A stretch of DNA of 64,000 bases. It comes from Kryptolebias marmoratus (lineage: Eukaryota > Chordata > Actinopteri > Cyprinodontiformes > Rivulidae). The stretch lies in contig NC_051451.1 of assembly GCF_001649575.2 (NCBI RefSeq), forward strand, positions 27,831,184 through 27,895,183, read 5' to 3'. The notes below the pieces were generated by a model, which worked only from the letters and a program-made list of their open reading frames with translations, was not told where the DNA came from and did not search any database. The translations under genes were made by a program, and so were the position numbers. Of the stretch, positions 11,947 to 24,252 are shown one piece after another (the first letter of the stretch is position 1; each line of letters opens with the position of its first letter).

Positions 11947-13789
11947 ATGGTGAGTACAACCTGGATTCAGTAAATGTTCTCTCTGTGATCTAAAACATAA
12001 TGTTTTATGGCAGGTTTGCTTTGTTCAGATGATTATTACTATTTATTATTTTTGTTTTCCCCTGTGATTGAGTTGCTGCGTGCGGACAGAAGGTTTAATC
12101 CAGTGTTGGTGTGCTGTTCGTCACAGATAAAGCAGATTACAGTGTCGCTATGATACCTGGTGATGTCACTGCTCACGTCCAGGCTGTGGTGGAGACATCT
12201 GTCTGTCCTGTTGCTCCACCGTCCATCTGAGGGACAAAGGTCCTTCAGACCTGGCCCCTAGACAGTCCTGATGAACATGACATGAAGTCCATGTTAGGAA
12301 GCATCTAAAAACCTTTGAGTCGAAGCAGGAACGCAGCTGCTCATTGTTTCCAGATGGAGGGGCGTGCAGCCAATCACAGTGCCTGTTTGTGAACCTGCCC
12401 CCTCTGCTCCACCCCCTCCAGGCGAGCAAGATCCAGACTCTGACCGAAGAGGAGAGGGCCCACCTGCTGCCCATGCTACACAACGCCCAGTGGGTGGAGA
12501 CCGTGGGGCGGGACGCCATTTATAAAGAGTTCATTTTCAAAGACTTCAATCAGGTTCGTGTTTTTGATTTTAGTCTGCAGGGCTCGTTATGATCACTGAA
12601 CTCATTATTTTTACCTGTTTTCAGGCTTTTGGCTTCATGTCCAGAGTGGCTTTACAGGCGGAGAAGATGGATCACCATCCTGAGTGGTTCAACGTCTACA
12701 ACAAGGTACCAAACACTGACCGACGAGCTGAGGCCTCTGAAGGAGCAGAAAACAGCTGAAAGCTGGGGGCTAAAAGCCAGGAGGAGCAAAATGCTAGGTG
12801 AATGATAAAGAGATCAATGGTAACTAAAAACTCAAAATGCTAAAAGCATCAAACAGCTAGCTAGGAGAAGTTAAAAACAGCAAAAAGGCTAGCTAAAAGC
12901 TAAAAGTAATAGAAGGCTAGCTGAAAGTAGTAAAAGGCTTGCTAAAAACACAGAGAGGCTAGCTAGCATCTTTCTAATTTCCGGTGCTGGAATGCTAACA
13001 CTAGCTTGTACATAAACACGAACAACAAATAAAGATTTGGTTTATGCTGTTATATTAATTACCCACCGCCAAAGGGTGGGTAATAATGTTTTTGCCAGTG
13101 TCCGTCTGATTAAAGAAACACATAATTCTTCTTACCTTGCTGTTGACTTTTCAAATATTCATTTTTTTTTACATGTAGTTCTTCGACGCTTTAAAAAAGA
13201 AAAAACACTGATTGTGAGCGGGAGAGTGGGCGGGGCTTACAGCCTCGCGTACCTAGTGCGCAGACTCCAAAAAACAAGATGGCGTCCATAAACCGGATAT
13301 ATCATTTTGAATAGGATGAAGACGAGATCAGCCATGGTTTTTATGTAGATTTATGTAAATATGTAAATAAATAAATAATGTCAAGTGGTCACAGATATAA
13401 ATACAAATTATTGCTCACAACAAATGTTTTACCCCAAAACACTAAACTGGATTTTCACATTTGCAAAAATAAATAGCATCCTTTTGGCTAAAATAAAAAA
13501 ATCAAACTCCTGATTTAATTTAGAATTTAGGACTGAAAATCTTGTTTTCCCAGACAAGTAAATAAAACAGGGTTTCATGTTTTGGGGTTTTATCTTTCAG
13601 AGGAAGAGTTAAAGTGTTTAAAGAACTTTCTGTTTAAAGCAAAGACACTCACATTCATCTTGTCATGTGACTGTTAAACTTTATTTTTCCTTTCAGGTCC
13701 AGATTACTCTCAGCACACATGACTGCGGGGGATTATCTCAGCGCGACATCACGTTGGCCACCTTCATCGACCAGGCGTCTGCGATGTGA
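11947..13789 (+). CDS. pcbd1: pterin-4a-carbinolamine dehydratase / dimerization cofactor of HNF1
   Basis: Dehydrates 4a-hydroxytetrahydrobiopterin in the recycling pathway that supports aromatic amino acid hydroxylases. In mammals the protein also binds HNF1 as a dimerisation cofactor in the nucleus. Exons: 11947-11949 (only the ATG before gtgagt), 12422-12553, 12625-12705 and 13697-13789 (TGA at 13787). The total of 309 bases gives 102 aa, close to the roughly 104 aa of mammalian PCBD1. Visible hallmarks are [13 protein letters not shown] at the N-terminus, [20 protein letters not shown], the active-site segment [13 protein letters not shown] and [13 protein letters not shown] with the third histidine. 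All introns are phase 0. The gene converges with sgpl1; their coding ends are 2.46 kb apart. No broken residues are seen. Confidence 0.97.
12750..12970 (-). repeat. composite repeat family C body in pcbd1 intron 3
   Basis: GCTAGCTAAAAGC and AGTAAAAGGCT words in tandem-like spacing, directly after pcbd1 exon 3. Confidence 0.6.
13058..13084. repeat. perfect 10-bp hairpin (ATTACCCACC / GGTGGGTAAT)
   Basis: The two arms at 13058-13067 and 13075-13084 are exact reverse complements with a 7-base loop. It is probably the end of a small non-autonomous repeat in pcbd1 intron 3. Confidence 0.6.
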
Positions 13790-14037
13790 ATGGACACAGA
13801 CAATGTGATCACGTGTCTTTAAAATCCAAACAAAATGACCCGATAGCTTTGAATTCATGGTGACTGAAACTGTTGTGTGGTTTGTCTTGTCTGTGGTGGA
13901 AAAACTCAAATTAGCCAAAGAAAATTATAAAATCCTGTTTACAAGTGAAGCAGCAACCATTCCAGAAAGCATTCAGTGGTGCATTTGCTTTTTAGTCCCA
14001 GTGAGTTTTTGTGTGCCAATTGTTTTTCTACAACGCC

Positions 14038-14043
14038 AATAAA
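14038..14043 (+). promoter_or_regulatory. pcbd1 polyadenylation signal
   Basis: AATAAA lies about 250 bases after the pcbd1 stop codon. It is the first canonical signal in the plus-strand 3' UTR. Confidence 0.65.
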
Positions 14044-14119
14044 ATGTTACAGTATTATTGCGAAGGTAGATGATGCTTTTGCTCGTGTTTGCCTGTTGGA
14101 CAAATTTCAGTTAAACTTG

Positions 14120-14300
14120 CAGAAAGTAATCATTCGATGTTCCAACTGATTAACCTTTGGAGTCAACTCAATTCAAGATGAAACTGAAATAAGAAAACGA
14201 AAAAAGTGTGTATAACTCAGTCAGTTTTGCAGATATTGAACTAAAACTTGGTGTGGTAGTAGCTGAGACTCATCCGTATGTTCTGAGCTCAACATGAGGA
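14120..14300 (-). repeat. dispersed repeat family A, copy 3, after pcbd1
   Basis: ATTAACCTTTGGAGTCAACT, then ACTTGGTGTGGTAGTAGCTG, in the order expected for the reverse orientation. Confidence 0.7.
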
Positions 14301-14759
14301 TCAGGTAATAATTTCAAGCTTTTACTAAAACGACTACAACTCTTATTTTTCAACATCACATCGTTAAACACTGGTTGCTGTTGGCAAAAGAAGGGAAAAT
14401 ATACCTTTTTCTTTCAAACTGTCATTTTTCAAAACCTATTTTCCATTATTTTGGCTTTTAAAGAGACATCTTGTTGCCTCATCCTTGTCTTCAGGTCAGA
14501 TAGATAGCTTAATTAAACACCTGTTTACCAAAGATTGACAGACTTCTACCAGCTTAATGAGGCTCAATGTATGTATGATAGCTATAATTTAGCTTTATAT
14601 TCAGACAAATCAGTTTGGGATTTTAGCAGCTGTTTGGGAGCTGAAGAGTTATTTTAAAAAGGGCCATATCTGGCCCGCGGGCCACTTGTTGAATGAGTCT
14701 GTTTTAGGGTTTAAAAACATGGGACGATAGAAGTAGAAGGAAATTTGGATTAAAAGGTT

Positions 14760-14765
14760 TTTATT
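14760..14765 (-). promoter_or_regulatory. candidate sgpl1 polyadenylation signal
   Basis: The minus strand reads AATAAA here, about 1.5 kb after the sgpl1 stop. It lies before the pcbd1 3' end is reached, which would leave about 0.7 kb between the two convergent transcripts. Other minus-strand AATAAA-like sites may exist, so this is a position guess. Confidence 0.35.
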
Positions 14766-14769
14766 TGAA

Positions 14770-16249
14770 ATAGTCTTCATAATCATTGTTTTCCATCACC
14801 AGCTTTTAAAGTTATTTCTCCAAAGCAAAACACAACGAGCTGTTTGTTGGATGGAATCGTCACTAAACCAGGCACTGACTAAGAGATGGAAAAATATCCC
14901 CATGCAAGAAATACATTCATGTCTAATCTCAGAAAATAATTATTCACAAAAACAAAGTGATTAGCAGTGGTTAGATTCCACTTTCAAGGCTGACGGTCGA
15001 CGCTTCTGATTCCCCTTTTTGTTTCACTTCCAAAAAGAAAACAAAACACACACACATATATTGCACACACACATAAAACAAATATAACAGTATTAGAAGA
15101 GAACAAGGTCCATTCAGGCCTTAAATGTCCTGCTGATCAAAAAATCCAAACGCAGAAAGAAAATTTCTCCTGTGATGAAACTAATCTGTGGATTTAAAAC
15201 CTCAGTCACTGTGGATAAGATCCCTTATTGTTAGTTTAATAACCGTCGCTGTGGAGATGTGTGAAGGATCGTGAACAGAATGGCTTTGCATTGAGTAGAA
15301 ACTGAGGTAGAATAAATCAGGAGGCAACTAAAGAAAACACAGGAACTAAACTACTGGTTTATGCTTCTTGGAAATAAAAATCGACCAGAAGTGGAAGAGA
15401 CCTGTCAGTTCAGTCTGTAATGATGAAGCACCTCGACACAGCCAGTTTCTATGTGAAATCTTATTTTTAAAAAAGGTTTGATAAGCTTTGGATTCCTCTA
15501 GCTGCTTTCTAAATTTTAATGCCCTCATTCTCCCATATTATAATCTCACATTTAAAAGATCCCGACTCGTTTCTCACGCCTCAAAAACACAAAGATTCAT
15601 GCAGACAGCTGAGAAGTTTCCACCATAAAGTTACAATTCAAGTGGTTTAGCAGGACCTGAACCTGATATGTTCTCCTCAGGGTATTGCAGTGCTTTAACA
15701 TCATTAAAAAATTTATAAAATGCTGTTTTTTGCAGAGAAGTGCTGCAGGACGATGCTGAGCGAGGCCGCTGCAGTACAGCAGCTTTCATGCTAGAGGGCA
15801 GCACAGCCCGATTCACCCAGTTTTCAGTGGTTTCTGTCGTTTTTTTTGCCAAGTCATCACAGACAATAAGCTGAAATGTTCTGACAGTAAAATAAAACTG
15901 CACGGTTTTGTTATGTGGTAAGTAGAGAAGAACGTGACACGCGTTAACTGTTAAAAACCACAATTAAAATTAACTTCTAAAATGAAATAACACAAACAAA
16001 CAGACAAACGTTCCCAAGTGGCAATCAAAATCAAGTTAAAAAGGAAATAATAAATCGTTTGGACCCAGTCGTTTCTTCTCTGTACCTCAGAAACAAAGCA
16101 GTTTCCTTCTGGGCTGAATGAAACCATGATGGCTTGTGCTTCGAAGAGCCTTGCAGAGGATTTTTTTGCGCACAGTTTTGCAGGATAAGGCAACCGTTTG
16201 AAATTCAGGGAGGAGGTGAGGGTTCAGCCTGAGAAGGTCCGGGCCCGTT
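14770..16249 (-). other. sgpl1: probable sgpl1 3' UTR
   Basis: The stretch between the sgpl1 stop and the first good minus-strand AATAAA. It includes a short CA/TA run near 15046-15080. No other gene is seen. Confidence 0.4.
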
Positions 16250-19200
16250 TCAGTGGGCTTTGCCGTTGCCGTTCATGTGGCTGGCGTTTGATTTCGCCAC
16301 CTCAGTGCTGTAGAGGCAGTCCAGGAAACCCCGGGAGATCTCCGTCACCAGGGATCGGTCTGGGATGGTCTGAGCCATGCCGTAGATCGCTCCCTGAAAC
16401 AACAGGAAGTCAACGGTCAGAATTGTTCTCGTCTGGATCGATGAGCTAAGGGCTGATCTGAATGCAGCCATCTTAAAACGGCTGCAGTCAGACTTCCAAA
16501 CACCAAAATCCTGCAGGTTAAAGCGTGTCAGGTCTGAGTGAAGACGTATTCAGGGCACACTGAGAGCGTTCACACCCGTCAGGACAACAGGAAGGAAAAT
16601 AAATCATGCATGACTTTTCCATGGAACCACACCTAAAAACGACCAACAGAATCTTTTTAATTTGCTTTTTGTGACTTCAGTTAAATACGGAGGTCCTACG
16701 CTGCTTCCTGACGTTCCGACTCTGTTAACTCACCATTCCCGTGGTTTTCTCTTTGGGGTTTTTCATGATGATGCCGACCTGCTCTCTGACATCCTGAATG
16801 AATCGATCGGCGACCCCCGGCTGGGTGTGCAAAACTGTGCAACAAAGATGGATGCTGGGAAAGAGGAAATCAAGCGGCTGTGAGAACTTCCCGTTAAATT
16901 AATCAAACGTTGATAGTTTTTTTCCACCACCTACCTGGATGGAAACTGCAGCGTGTTCAGATTCCAGCCCTTCGACGTCAGTGCATTTGAGAGGCGGAAA
17001 ATATCAAAATCATCCGAGCCGATGGCGACCACGGACACCTCCGGATCTCCGAACACAAACACCCCTTTAACCTTCCGAATTCTGTATGAAAGGTAAAAAA
17101 ATAAAGAAGAATGTTAGCGTGGGCTCCTGCAGAGTTGTTCTGCTGACCTGAGCGTTTCGTACTCAGTCTTGATCTTGCGGGCGGTGCTGACGATCTTCCT
17201 GGTGGCGTCCACGTATCGGTTCTCCCCCATGTACATCATGGTCGCCCAGCACGCCGCGATGATCCCTCCCGGCCTGGAGCCCGCGATGCAGGGTGAGGCG
17301 TAGATCCCCCCCTGCCAGTCCGGAGCTACGAAGTACTGGTACTGACGGTACTTTATATCCTTGTAGAGGATCACAGAGGAGCCTTTGGGGGCGTAGCCGT
17401 ACTGGAGAGAAATAACAGTTTATTGTTAAATTTTATAGCTCAGTGCATACTTCGTGTATAAATATTTCGTGGTAAATAGTCCCTGCTCACCTTGTGGGTG
17501 TCTGCAGAGATGCTTGTAACACCTTCTACTCTGAAATCGAACGGTGCGAGCGGGAAACCAGCTTTGTCCATGAAGACGATGAGGAAACCGCCCAGGCAGG
17601 CGTCCACGTGCAGCGGGACGTTGTAGCGTACAGCCAGCTGCAGCACAACAAGGAAAACCATCAGAAACGCAACTTCCCCGTTTTTATTTTCAGACCTACA
17701 CACCAACCTTACTTTCTTTATGGTTTTGCTTCACTAAAGTCCTCGTGAAACCTTGTGACAGGTGTTCACCACATCCTGACGCCTGATTTACACCAACTAA
17801 CCAACTATCTGCAGGTTTTCTGGTTTAAAGAAAACACTCTGAAAGACCTCCGTGTCAGGACACGTTGCTCAAATGATGAAGAGATAAGGTTTGACTCAAG
17901 ACTTTTGCACGGTTCTGTGTTCTTCTGACCTTGGCCACTTCTTCCACAGGGTCCATGATTCCATGTGGGAACTGAGGAGCGGAGCAGACGAGCATGGCTG
18001 TGTTCTTGCTGATGGCCCTCCTCATCGCCTTACAAACAGGACGAACAGCAAAGAGACGTGAAAAAAAAAAATCTGCTGTGAGTCAAAAACAAAACTCTGT
18101 CGGGACACGCCGAGCTCTCACCTTCACGTCTACTTTCATGGTCTTCTTGTCGAGGGGAATGTGAACGAGCCTCATCCCAAAGTAGTGTGCAGCTTTGTCG
18201 AAGGCTGCGTGGACGCTCACAGGAGCGAGACTGGGGACAAAACACAACAAGTGTGGCTTTATTTTTAATCTCACTTTCTTTTTTAAACCCACGTTTCTGT
18301 AAAAAGCTCGTCTTACATCTCAGGATACTTGACTTTTCGCTCGTACGCCATGTCTCTGTACGCCTTGCAGGCCATCAGGATACTTTCAGTTCCTCCTGAA
18401 GTGACCTGGAAGAGGCAGGAGTCGAGATGCATCAGGATAAAGAACCGTTTTCCACCGGGCTCGTAAACTTTCTGAGGCGGACTCACGGTGCCACACGAAC
18501 CGGGTCCGCCGTGGAAAAGCGTGCAGGACATCCGGACGACTTCGGCTTCCATCTTCCTGACACCAGGAAAGATGTCCGGGTGAAGAGGGTTGCTCCACGC
18601 AAAATCTCCGTACACCTTCAGAACAGTTTAAAGGGATAGTTCAGCCAGTTTGAAGTGGGTTTCTGGTTCTGAACTCTTTAATAGTCGCCACCGCCTCTGG
18701 ACACATGAAGACTGAACCGATGAGTCCATCCAGTCTGGATCAGAACCTCCAGTTTCTGTCAGCGTTTCACCTCCTCCTCTGCAGAGAGGAGCGACCGGAC
18801 CGGACCGGACCGGACCGGACCGGGCCGGGCCGGCGGTGAATTAGGCTAACGTAGAGTCTTAGGTCGGGATTAGCACATTAGCTCGTCAGTTTGGTCAGAC
18901 ATAAAGTCCATTTCTCCAAACCGAGGTTGTTTTAAAACAAGATATTATTTATTCATAACGTTTTTCCAGAATCAAATCAGCCAAAATATCCTTTTAATTT
19001 AAATTTTCTAGAAGCGAATTCTGAACAAATAAAAGAAATATTAAAACAACAGTTAATGCTAAAGTTTCTCACATGACGAGGAGCACCTGGAGGACTCTCA
19101 GCGACTACCACACCAAGTTTTAGCTCATATCTGTAAAACCTGTCGGGGGTTTTTTTGTAGTCAGTTGGTGTTTATCTTGGATTGAAACCTAATCAGCTGT

Positions 19201-21593
19201 AGACGTTCCTCCAATCATTACTCTCTGTTGGTTTCATTAAAACCCGTCCGGTGGATCGTCAGACACGTCGGTAACAGACGTGAGGCGGCGGGCGACGCAA
19301 ACTTTAACTCAGGAGTCTAAAGATGGAGACAAACCTTCACCAGGAGTTTGGTCAGGGATTCATCCCCCCAGTACACCGCCCCCGAAACACAGCCTCTCTC
19401 CCACTGCACATCATCTGTAACGACACTTCTCTTCATAAACAACTGGGTCTTTATAAAAACACTCCTCCGTGGGTGTTGGGGCTGAATTCGGACTTACTCA
19501 GGGTCTGGTACTCTTTGATTTTGTCCATGACTTGGCTCTGAGAGAGGCCTTTGGAGGGCAGCTCCTTCATGTAGCTCATCCCCTCCTTCAGCGTGCACAG
19601 ACTGTGAGACATGTCATCTAAAGCCTTGTTCAGCTGCCTCTGAATCTGAAGACAAAAACAGCAGAAAGTCCTCAGCTGCCTCGAGCCATAACAGATGAAG
19701 TAAGAGCGGCGGAGTGAACTCAAGTAACCACGGTATCGTCGGCACATGATGTAAAGTATGCCAAACGTCTGACGCCCCCACGCCTCTTCTTGCAGGATTT
19801 GCAGTCATTAAAGCGTGACTCACGAGCGTCTCAGACGGCGAGTCTGCGCCGAGGGAAGAAACAACAGATCGAACGCACACGGCGTACTCACAGAGACTCC
19901 GATGAAGGGGATTTTTCTGATGAGTCGAAAACACTGCGCCTTGATTCGGGATGTGAAACCTAATAAACAACAACAAAAAGAAGAAGAGGAAGAAGTTCTG
20001 GTGAAATGAAGGAAAAAACCACAAATGGGATTTTAAAAAACAGCTGATTGTGACGGATGATCATCTGAAAGGAACATGTGGTTTATAAAAACTGAAGGAA
20101 ACTTCAAAGACATTTATTTCATAACAGATTCTCTAAAATGTTGGTTAACTTCCTGTTAGTGATCATGACTGACTGCAGCAGACAGTTTCTCTGAGGTTTG
20201 TTTGACAAAAACTCATCTGTCCGCCTCAGATGTTCAGGAACAACTAAGGCTGAAGTCTGACATGAACCTGCTGGAACACCGGTGTCCCTGTCCACAGTGT
20301 CCCTGTCCATCATGGACTCAGAGGACCAAGACAGAAGCTCCAAAACCTTCAGGCTGGACTGAAACCTGCAGCTGTCCACACGGACGAGACAAATGTCTCC
20401 TGCAGAAAAGTTTGACGGTCAGACAAGACAAAGATGGAGCTGTTTGGACACAAAGACAAGAAGGACGTTTGGAGGAGTCAAGGTGAGGCTTTCAGACCTG
20501 AGAACACTGAACCAACTGTCAGGCATGGCGGTGGCAGCATCATGCTGTGGTTCAAAGTGAGGAGGACTACCTCCAAAGTCTTCAACTTCAAACCAACAGC
20601 TGGACGACAGAAACTTGGACAGTTTGGTCCAACAGGACAAAGATCCCAGCATCAGAGCTGCTCTCTGATTGGCTGAATCATCAGAGCTGCTCTCTGATTG
20701 GATGGATCATCAGAGCTGCTCTCTGATTGGCTGAATCATCAGAGCTGCTCTCTGATTGGCTGAATCATCGGAGCTGCTCTCTGATTGGCTGAATCAGGCT
20801 GACATTAAGCTTCCCGATTAAATCTGTGGACTCTGATTCAAAGCTGTCAGGAAACCAACCAGTTTAACTGAACTCTGCTAATTCTGCCAAGAAGAGTCAA
20901 AAATCAGCCAGAAGCTCCTGGATGGAGACAGGAGACACCAGGAGGTCCAGGAGACACCTGCTGAGGGACATTAGTGGGGCTGTATGGATATATTTGAGCC
21001 TGTATTTGTGTGGCTTTGAGAAAATCCACGATAAACTCAAACTTCTGCACCTTTTCTTGTTTTTTAAAAGTCACTGAAGTCGTGTGTCGTCTCATCGATC
21101 GACTCTGGAAACAGAACGATTTAAATAAAAATCCCTAAAAGCCTAAAATTAATCTGACATTCAGGACCAGAAAGAGTGAATTAAAGTTCTGACTGCCGCT
21201 CCAGCTGACAAACACCAAAGATACAAGTGCTGCAGTTTGATGACAAGAAAGTTTTTATCAGTTTTCGAGACGCCATAAAGCAGATAAGCAAACACTGAAA
21301 CTTATGTAATGATAAAAATGTGACAGTGAAGGACAGACTGGCTCTGCTGAACCATAAACAACCACAATAAACACAAAGAACTGCATCTAAAATCTGTTAA
21401 ACCCCCTGATCACGTGTGAAAGATTACTTTCTTTCTGGAAGAGAAAGCCTCTGAGCCAGACGGCTGCCAGCGTGGTGACGACCGACGCCCCGATGATCTG
21501 CCACGGCTCCAGGTCGGCGCAGCGGGAGTTGATCTGCCGCCGGCCTTCCTCCAGGTACAGCAGCACCATCTCCTGATACATCTCCAAGGCACT
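16250..21593 (-). CDS. sgpl1: sphingosine-1-phosphate lyase 1
   Basis: PLP-dependent ER membrane lyase that splits sphingosine-1-phosphate into phosphoethanolamine and hexadecenal, the exit step of sphingolipid breakdown. Coding exons, 5' to 3': 21428-21593, 19892-19959, 19498-19645, 19335-19414, 18487-18615, 18317-18405, 18122-18230, 17930-18028, 17491-17637, 17148-17401, 16935-17081, 16734-16854, 16250-16393. All phases agree; the 1701 bases include TGA at 16250. The N-terminal exon has a membrane helix ([15 protein letters not shown]). Core motifs are [43 protein letters not shown], and SISADTHK with the PLP lysine as the last codon of its exon, then WQGGIYASP and AGSRPGG. The C-terminus is [11 protein letters not shown] followed by NGNGKAH. 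The start may be the Met four codons into exon 21428-21593 (562 aa; human 568) or lie in an undetected upstream exon, since that exon opens at phase 0. Confidence 0.96.
18616..18960. repeat. family B repeat (AAAGGGATAGTTC end) abutting an sgpl1 acceptor
   Basis: TTTAAAGGGATAGTTCAGCC starts about 11 bases from the 3' splice site of sgpl1 exon 18487-18615. The interior has GAACTCTTTAATAGTCGCC and TTAGCTCGTCAGTTTGGTCA. It matches the reversed end at 24935-24958. Confidence 0.55.
18793..18833. repeat. CGGAC pentanucleotide repeat
   Basis: About seven tandem GGACC/GGGCC units inside the sgpl1 intron. Shorter GGACC runs also occur near 34818 and 57205. Confidence 0.85.
19085..19295 (+). repeat. 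dispersed repeat family A, copy 4
   Basis: GACTCTCAGCGACTACCACA, then ACCAAGTTTTAGCTCATATC and a TGTAGTCAGTTGG segment. GACGTGAGGCGGCGGGCGAC follows at 19278. Confidence 0.65.
20140..21046 (+). mobile_element. Tc1-like element, family D, copy 1 (defective)
   Basis: Begins GTTAACTTCCTGTTAGTGAT and ends with AAAATCCACGATAAACTC. The internal frame 20434-20676 carries [20 protein letters not shown] and [10 protein letters not shown], then QQDKDP-like remains. The conserved C-terminal DPN(I/L)xPIE region of Tc1 transposases is absent. A 26-bp repeat with CTGATTGGCTGAATCATCAG (about five units, 20655-20800) has expanded inside it. Lies in the first sgpl1 intron. Confidence 0.75.
20655..20800 (+). 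repeat. 26-bp minisatellite inside Tc1-like copy 1
   Basis: Five near-identical units containing GAGCTGCTCTCTGATTGG. The sister element at 59185-59240 has only two. Confidence 0.85.
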
Positions 21594-21839
21594 CTGCTCA
21601 CAAAGACACAACACTGCCAAGGTGAGTTACCGGTCCGCCTCCGTCAGAGACAATAAAACCGCCTGTGCTTCGTCCACACCGTCAGTCCACCTTCACCAGG
21701 TGAGAGGCAGGTGTGCTCTCAGCCAACTGGACCACCAACAAACTCATCATCCAGCTGTGAGCTCGCCTCCGAGCCCCACCACACATATCTTCAAACATCT
21801 GACGAGGATCTGAGGAACTTTCATGACGAACAGGTGGAG

Positions 21840-22330
21840 GAGAAGCTGGAGAGGTGGAGGCAGGTGGAACAGTGAGGCTACGAGGTCAGAGATCACAGAG
21901 GTGCAGGACTTCGACTGTCCAGGAAGACGGGGAGCGTGGGAGAGGTGAAGAAGAGAGTCCAGGCAGGATGGAGCGGATGGAGAAAAGGGTGGCAGCAAAG
22001 GTCAAAGGTCAAAGGAAAGGTTTCCAGACATTGGTGAGAGTGGCCATGTTGTTTGGTTTGGAGACAGAGCATGAAGTGTCAGAGCTGAAGATGTTGAGGT
22101 TCTCCTTGGGAGGGACGAGGATGGACAGGATCAGGAACGAGGACATCAGAGGTCCAAGACAGGTTGAAGGACTGAGAGATAAAGACTGAGATGGTTTGGA
22201 CATGTCCAGAGGAGGGACAGAAGGGTCTTAGAGATAACGAGGACATATATGGATGCAGTTAGAGAGGACATGGAGGACAGAGGACACAGAGGACAGAGTT
22301 AGATGGAGGAGGAGGACCTGAGAAGATCTG
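21840..22330 (+). mobile_element. degenerate non-LTR retrotransposon, 3' end of reverse-transcriptase ORF
   Basis: The frame 21854-22189 reads LFGLETEHEVSELKMLRFSL, then TRMDRIRNEDIRGP, followed out of frame by RWFGHVQRR-like sequence. These are the C-terminal words of RTE/L2-like LINE polyproteins in fish. It is 5'-truncated and has stops. Lies in sgpl1 intron 1. Confidence 0.75.
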
Positions 22331-23744
22331 ACTGAACTTCAAACCCTGAGAAGGTGATTACCTGCAGACATTATCTCTCCCCCAGGAGTGTTTTTACAAC
22401 ACAAAAGGAGGCGGTTTGATAACAGAGACACTCCACCTCGGTTCAAAAAGCAACCTGTTACCTCTGACATGTATCTGTATCAGTTTAACACCACGTCAGG
22501 AGCATCACGGCAGCTGGAAACCTGCATGGAAGGTCAAACTGACGCCCCGCTGTGGTTTATGATGCCGTGTTATTTTACTAAATGAATAAAAATAAAGATT
22601 GTGTCTTTCTGCAGGAGTGGCTGCTCAGCTCGTTTAAACATCTTCTCATTCAGGTTTGGCCAGATCTGCTGCAAACAGGACGTTATCCAAGGCTTTATTT
22701 ATTAATCATCACGACAGGAAAGAAGCTCATAAAACTTCATACGTGATCGTTGCCACACAAAGATAAGATTAGATTGGTGTTATCTACCGCTGCAGGGCTT
22801 TTTTTCAGCCCGTATTTTGCTTTCATCTGTGCCAACATGGATCTGAATCTTTCAACAGCAGGAAAACTTAAACCCAAGTTTCCACAAAGGCTTCTGGACC
22901 AGCATTGTCCTGCTCATTGTTCAGCCGTGGACGCCCGTTCCTTTGAGCCCCCTCCGCTGACGGGATTCGATTATTCTGAAATTAGACCTTTTGTTGTCCA
23001 ACATGAGGTCAAGTTCTCATGAAAACCTGAAAAACATCAGCTGAGAAACAGGCCGGCTTTTAACCCGAGGGACTGTTAAAGCTGCTTCTTCTTCTTCTTC
23101 TTCCAGATTGATCCGTAGCCGTCAGGACAGTAAACTTTACCCTGACAGCAGATTTGCTGTCAGCTGCTCTTTAAATCTGGGTCCTGATTGCTTCTCCTGA
23201 TAAAAATTCACAAATCTGAACAACAACAACATACAGTTTAAACTTCCTGCAGGCACACAATTACTAAATGAGCCTTGTTTGCTACAATAAACAACAGTAA
23301 TGTGCTTTAACCCGCCTCATCAGCACATAAATAACATTAATACGCAATAAAAACCTGATTAAACTGGATGTATAGGTTTTATTTTAGGAATATACACATA
23401 ACGTGTACATATATGTGACTAAAGTATTTTTAGAATATGATAACAAAGGTCATTGTTTGTGTTCTTTGTCCAACATTAAGACAAAAGTAATTTATCAGCT
23501 CACTTCACAACTAATAAACAAGTCCTGTTAGCGACTGACTCATTGTTCCGAGCAGAAAACAGCTGAACACATACCCAGTAACCCATGTTTCCGAGACAAA
23601 ATGTCACCAAAAGTCTTCTTTTAGTTGTCTTCACAGAAAGGAAGAGAAATCCCAGCCCGGCAGCCTGCTTTGTGTCCTCGGCTCACGTCTTCATGCTACT
23701 TATTAAACCTCAGAAACAAGCTAACTCTGATCCAGGAAGTATCT

Positions 23745-23865
23745 TCGAGTCTGGCGCAGCTGCGCAGGCGTCTGCGCATGTGCAGATCTGACAACAATGT
23801 GTCCCGGTCGAATCGCACGGAGGAGCCTGGTCCGCATGACGTGGAGATCGATGACGTAAACAAAA
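23745..23865 (-). promoter_or_regulatory. probable sgpl1 CpG-rich promoter with NRF1- and CRE-like sites
   Basis: A short GC-rich patch in AT-rich surroundings contains TGCGCAGGCGTCTGCGCATG, which resembles tandem NRF1 half-sites, and a TGACGTAA CRE-like site about 90 bases away. It lies 2.2 kb upstream of the first sgpl1 coding exon. TATA-less housekeeping promoters often carry such sites. No transcript start is visible directly. Confidence 0.4.
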
Positions 23866-24252
23866 GAAGCGTCCTGGCTTTTTGTTTTCAGCACAACTGT
23901 TATAAAAACAAAATAACACCACTCAAAATTCACCTAAAATCTGCAGAACAAATATGTTTGAAAATGAATGGAAATATATAATTTAGCATCTCATAATTTT
24001 GAAATGCTAAGTCATGATTTTGGGATAGTTACTCGTATTGATGAAATATTAAGTCATCATTTTGAGACAGCACCACAGTCCTAATTATTAGTCCTAATTA
24101 AGTCCTAATTATCCAACAAGGTAAAACAGAGAAGACGCTAAGCTGTTTCTTTGTTTCAACAGGTTTTATATAATTTCGTTTGCAGTCAGAACTGTTTTTT
24201 TAATAAAATTGGTCGTCTCACGGTCCATGTAGTTCTTTATCGTTTCCTTCCG

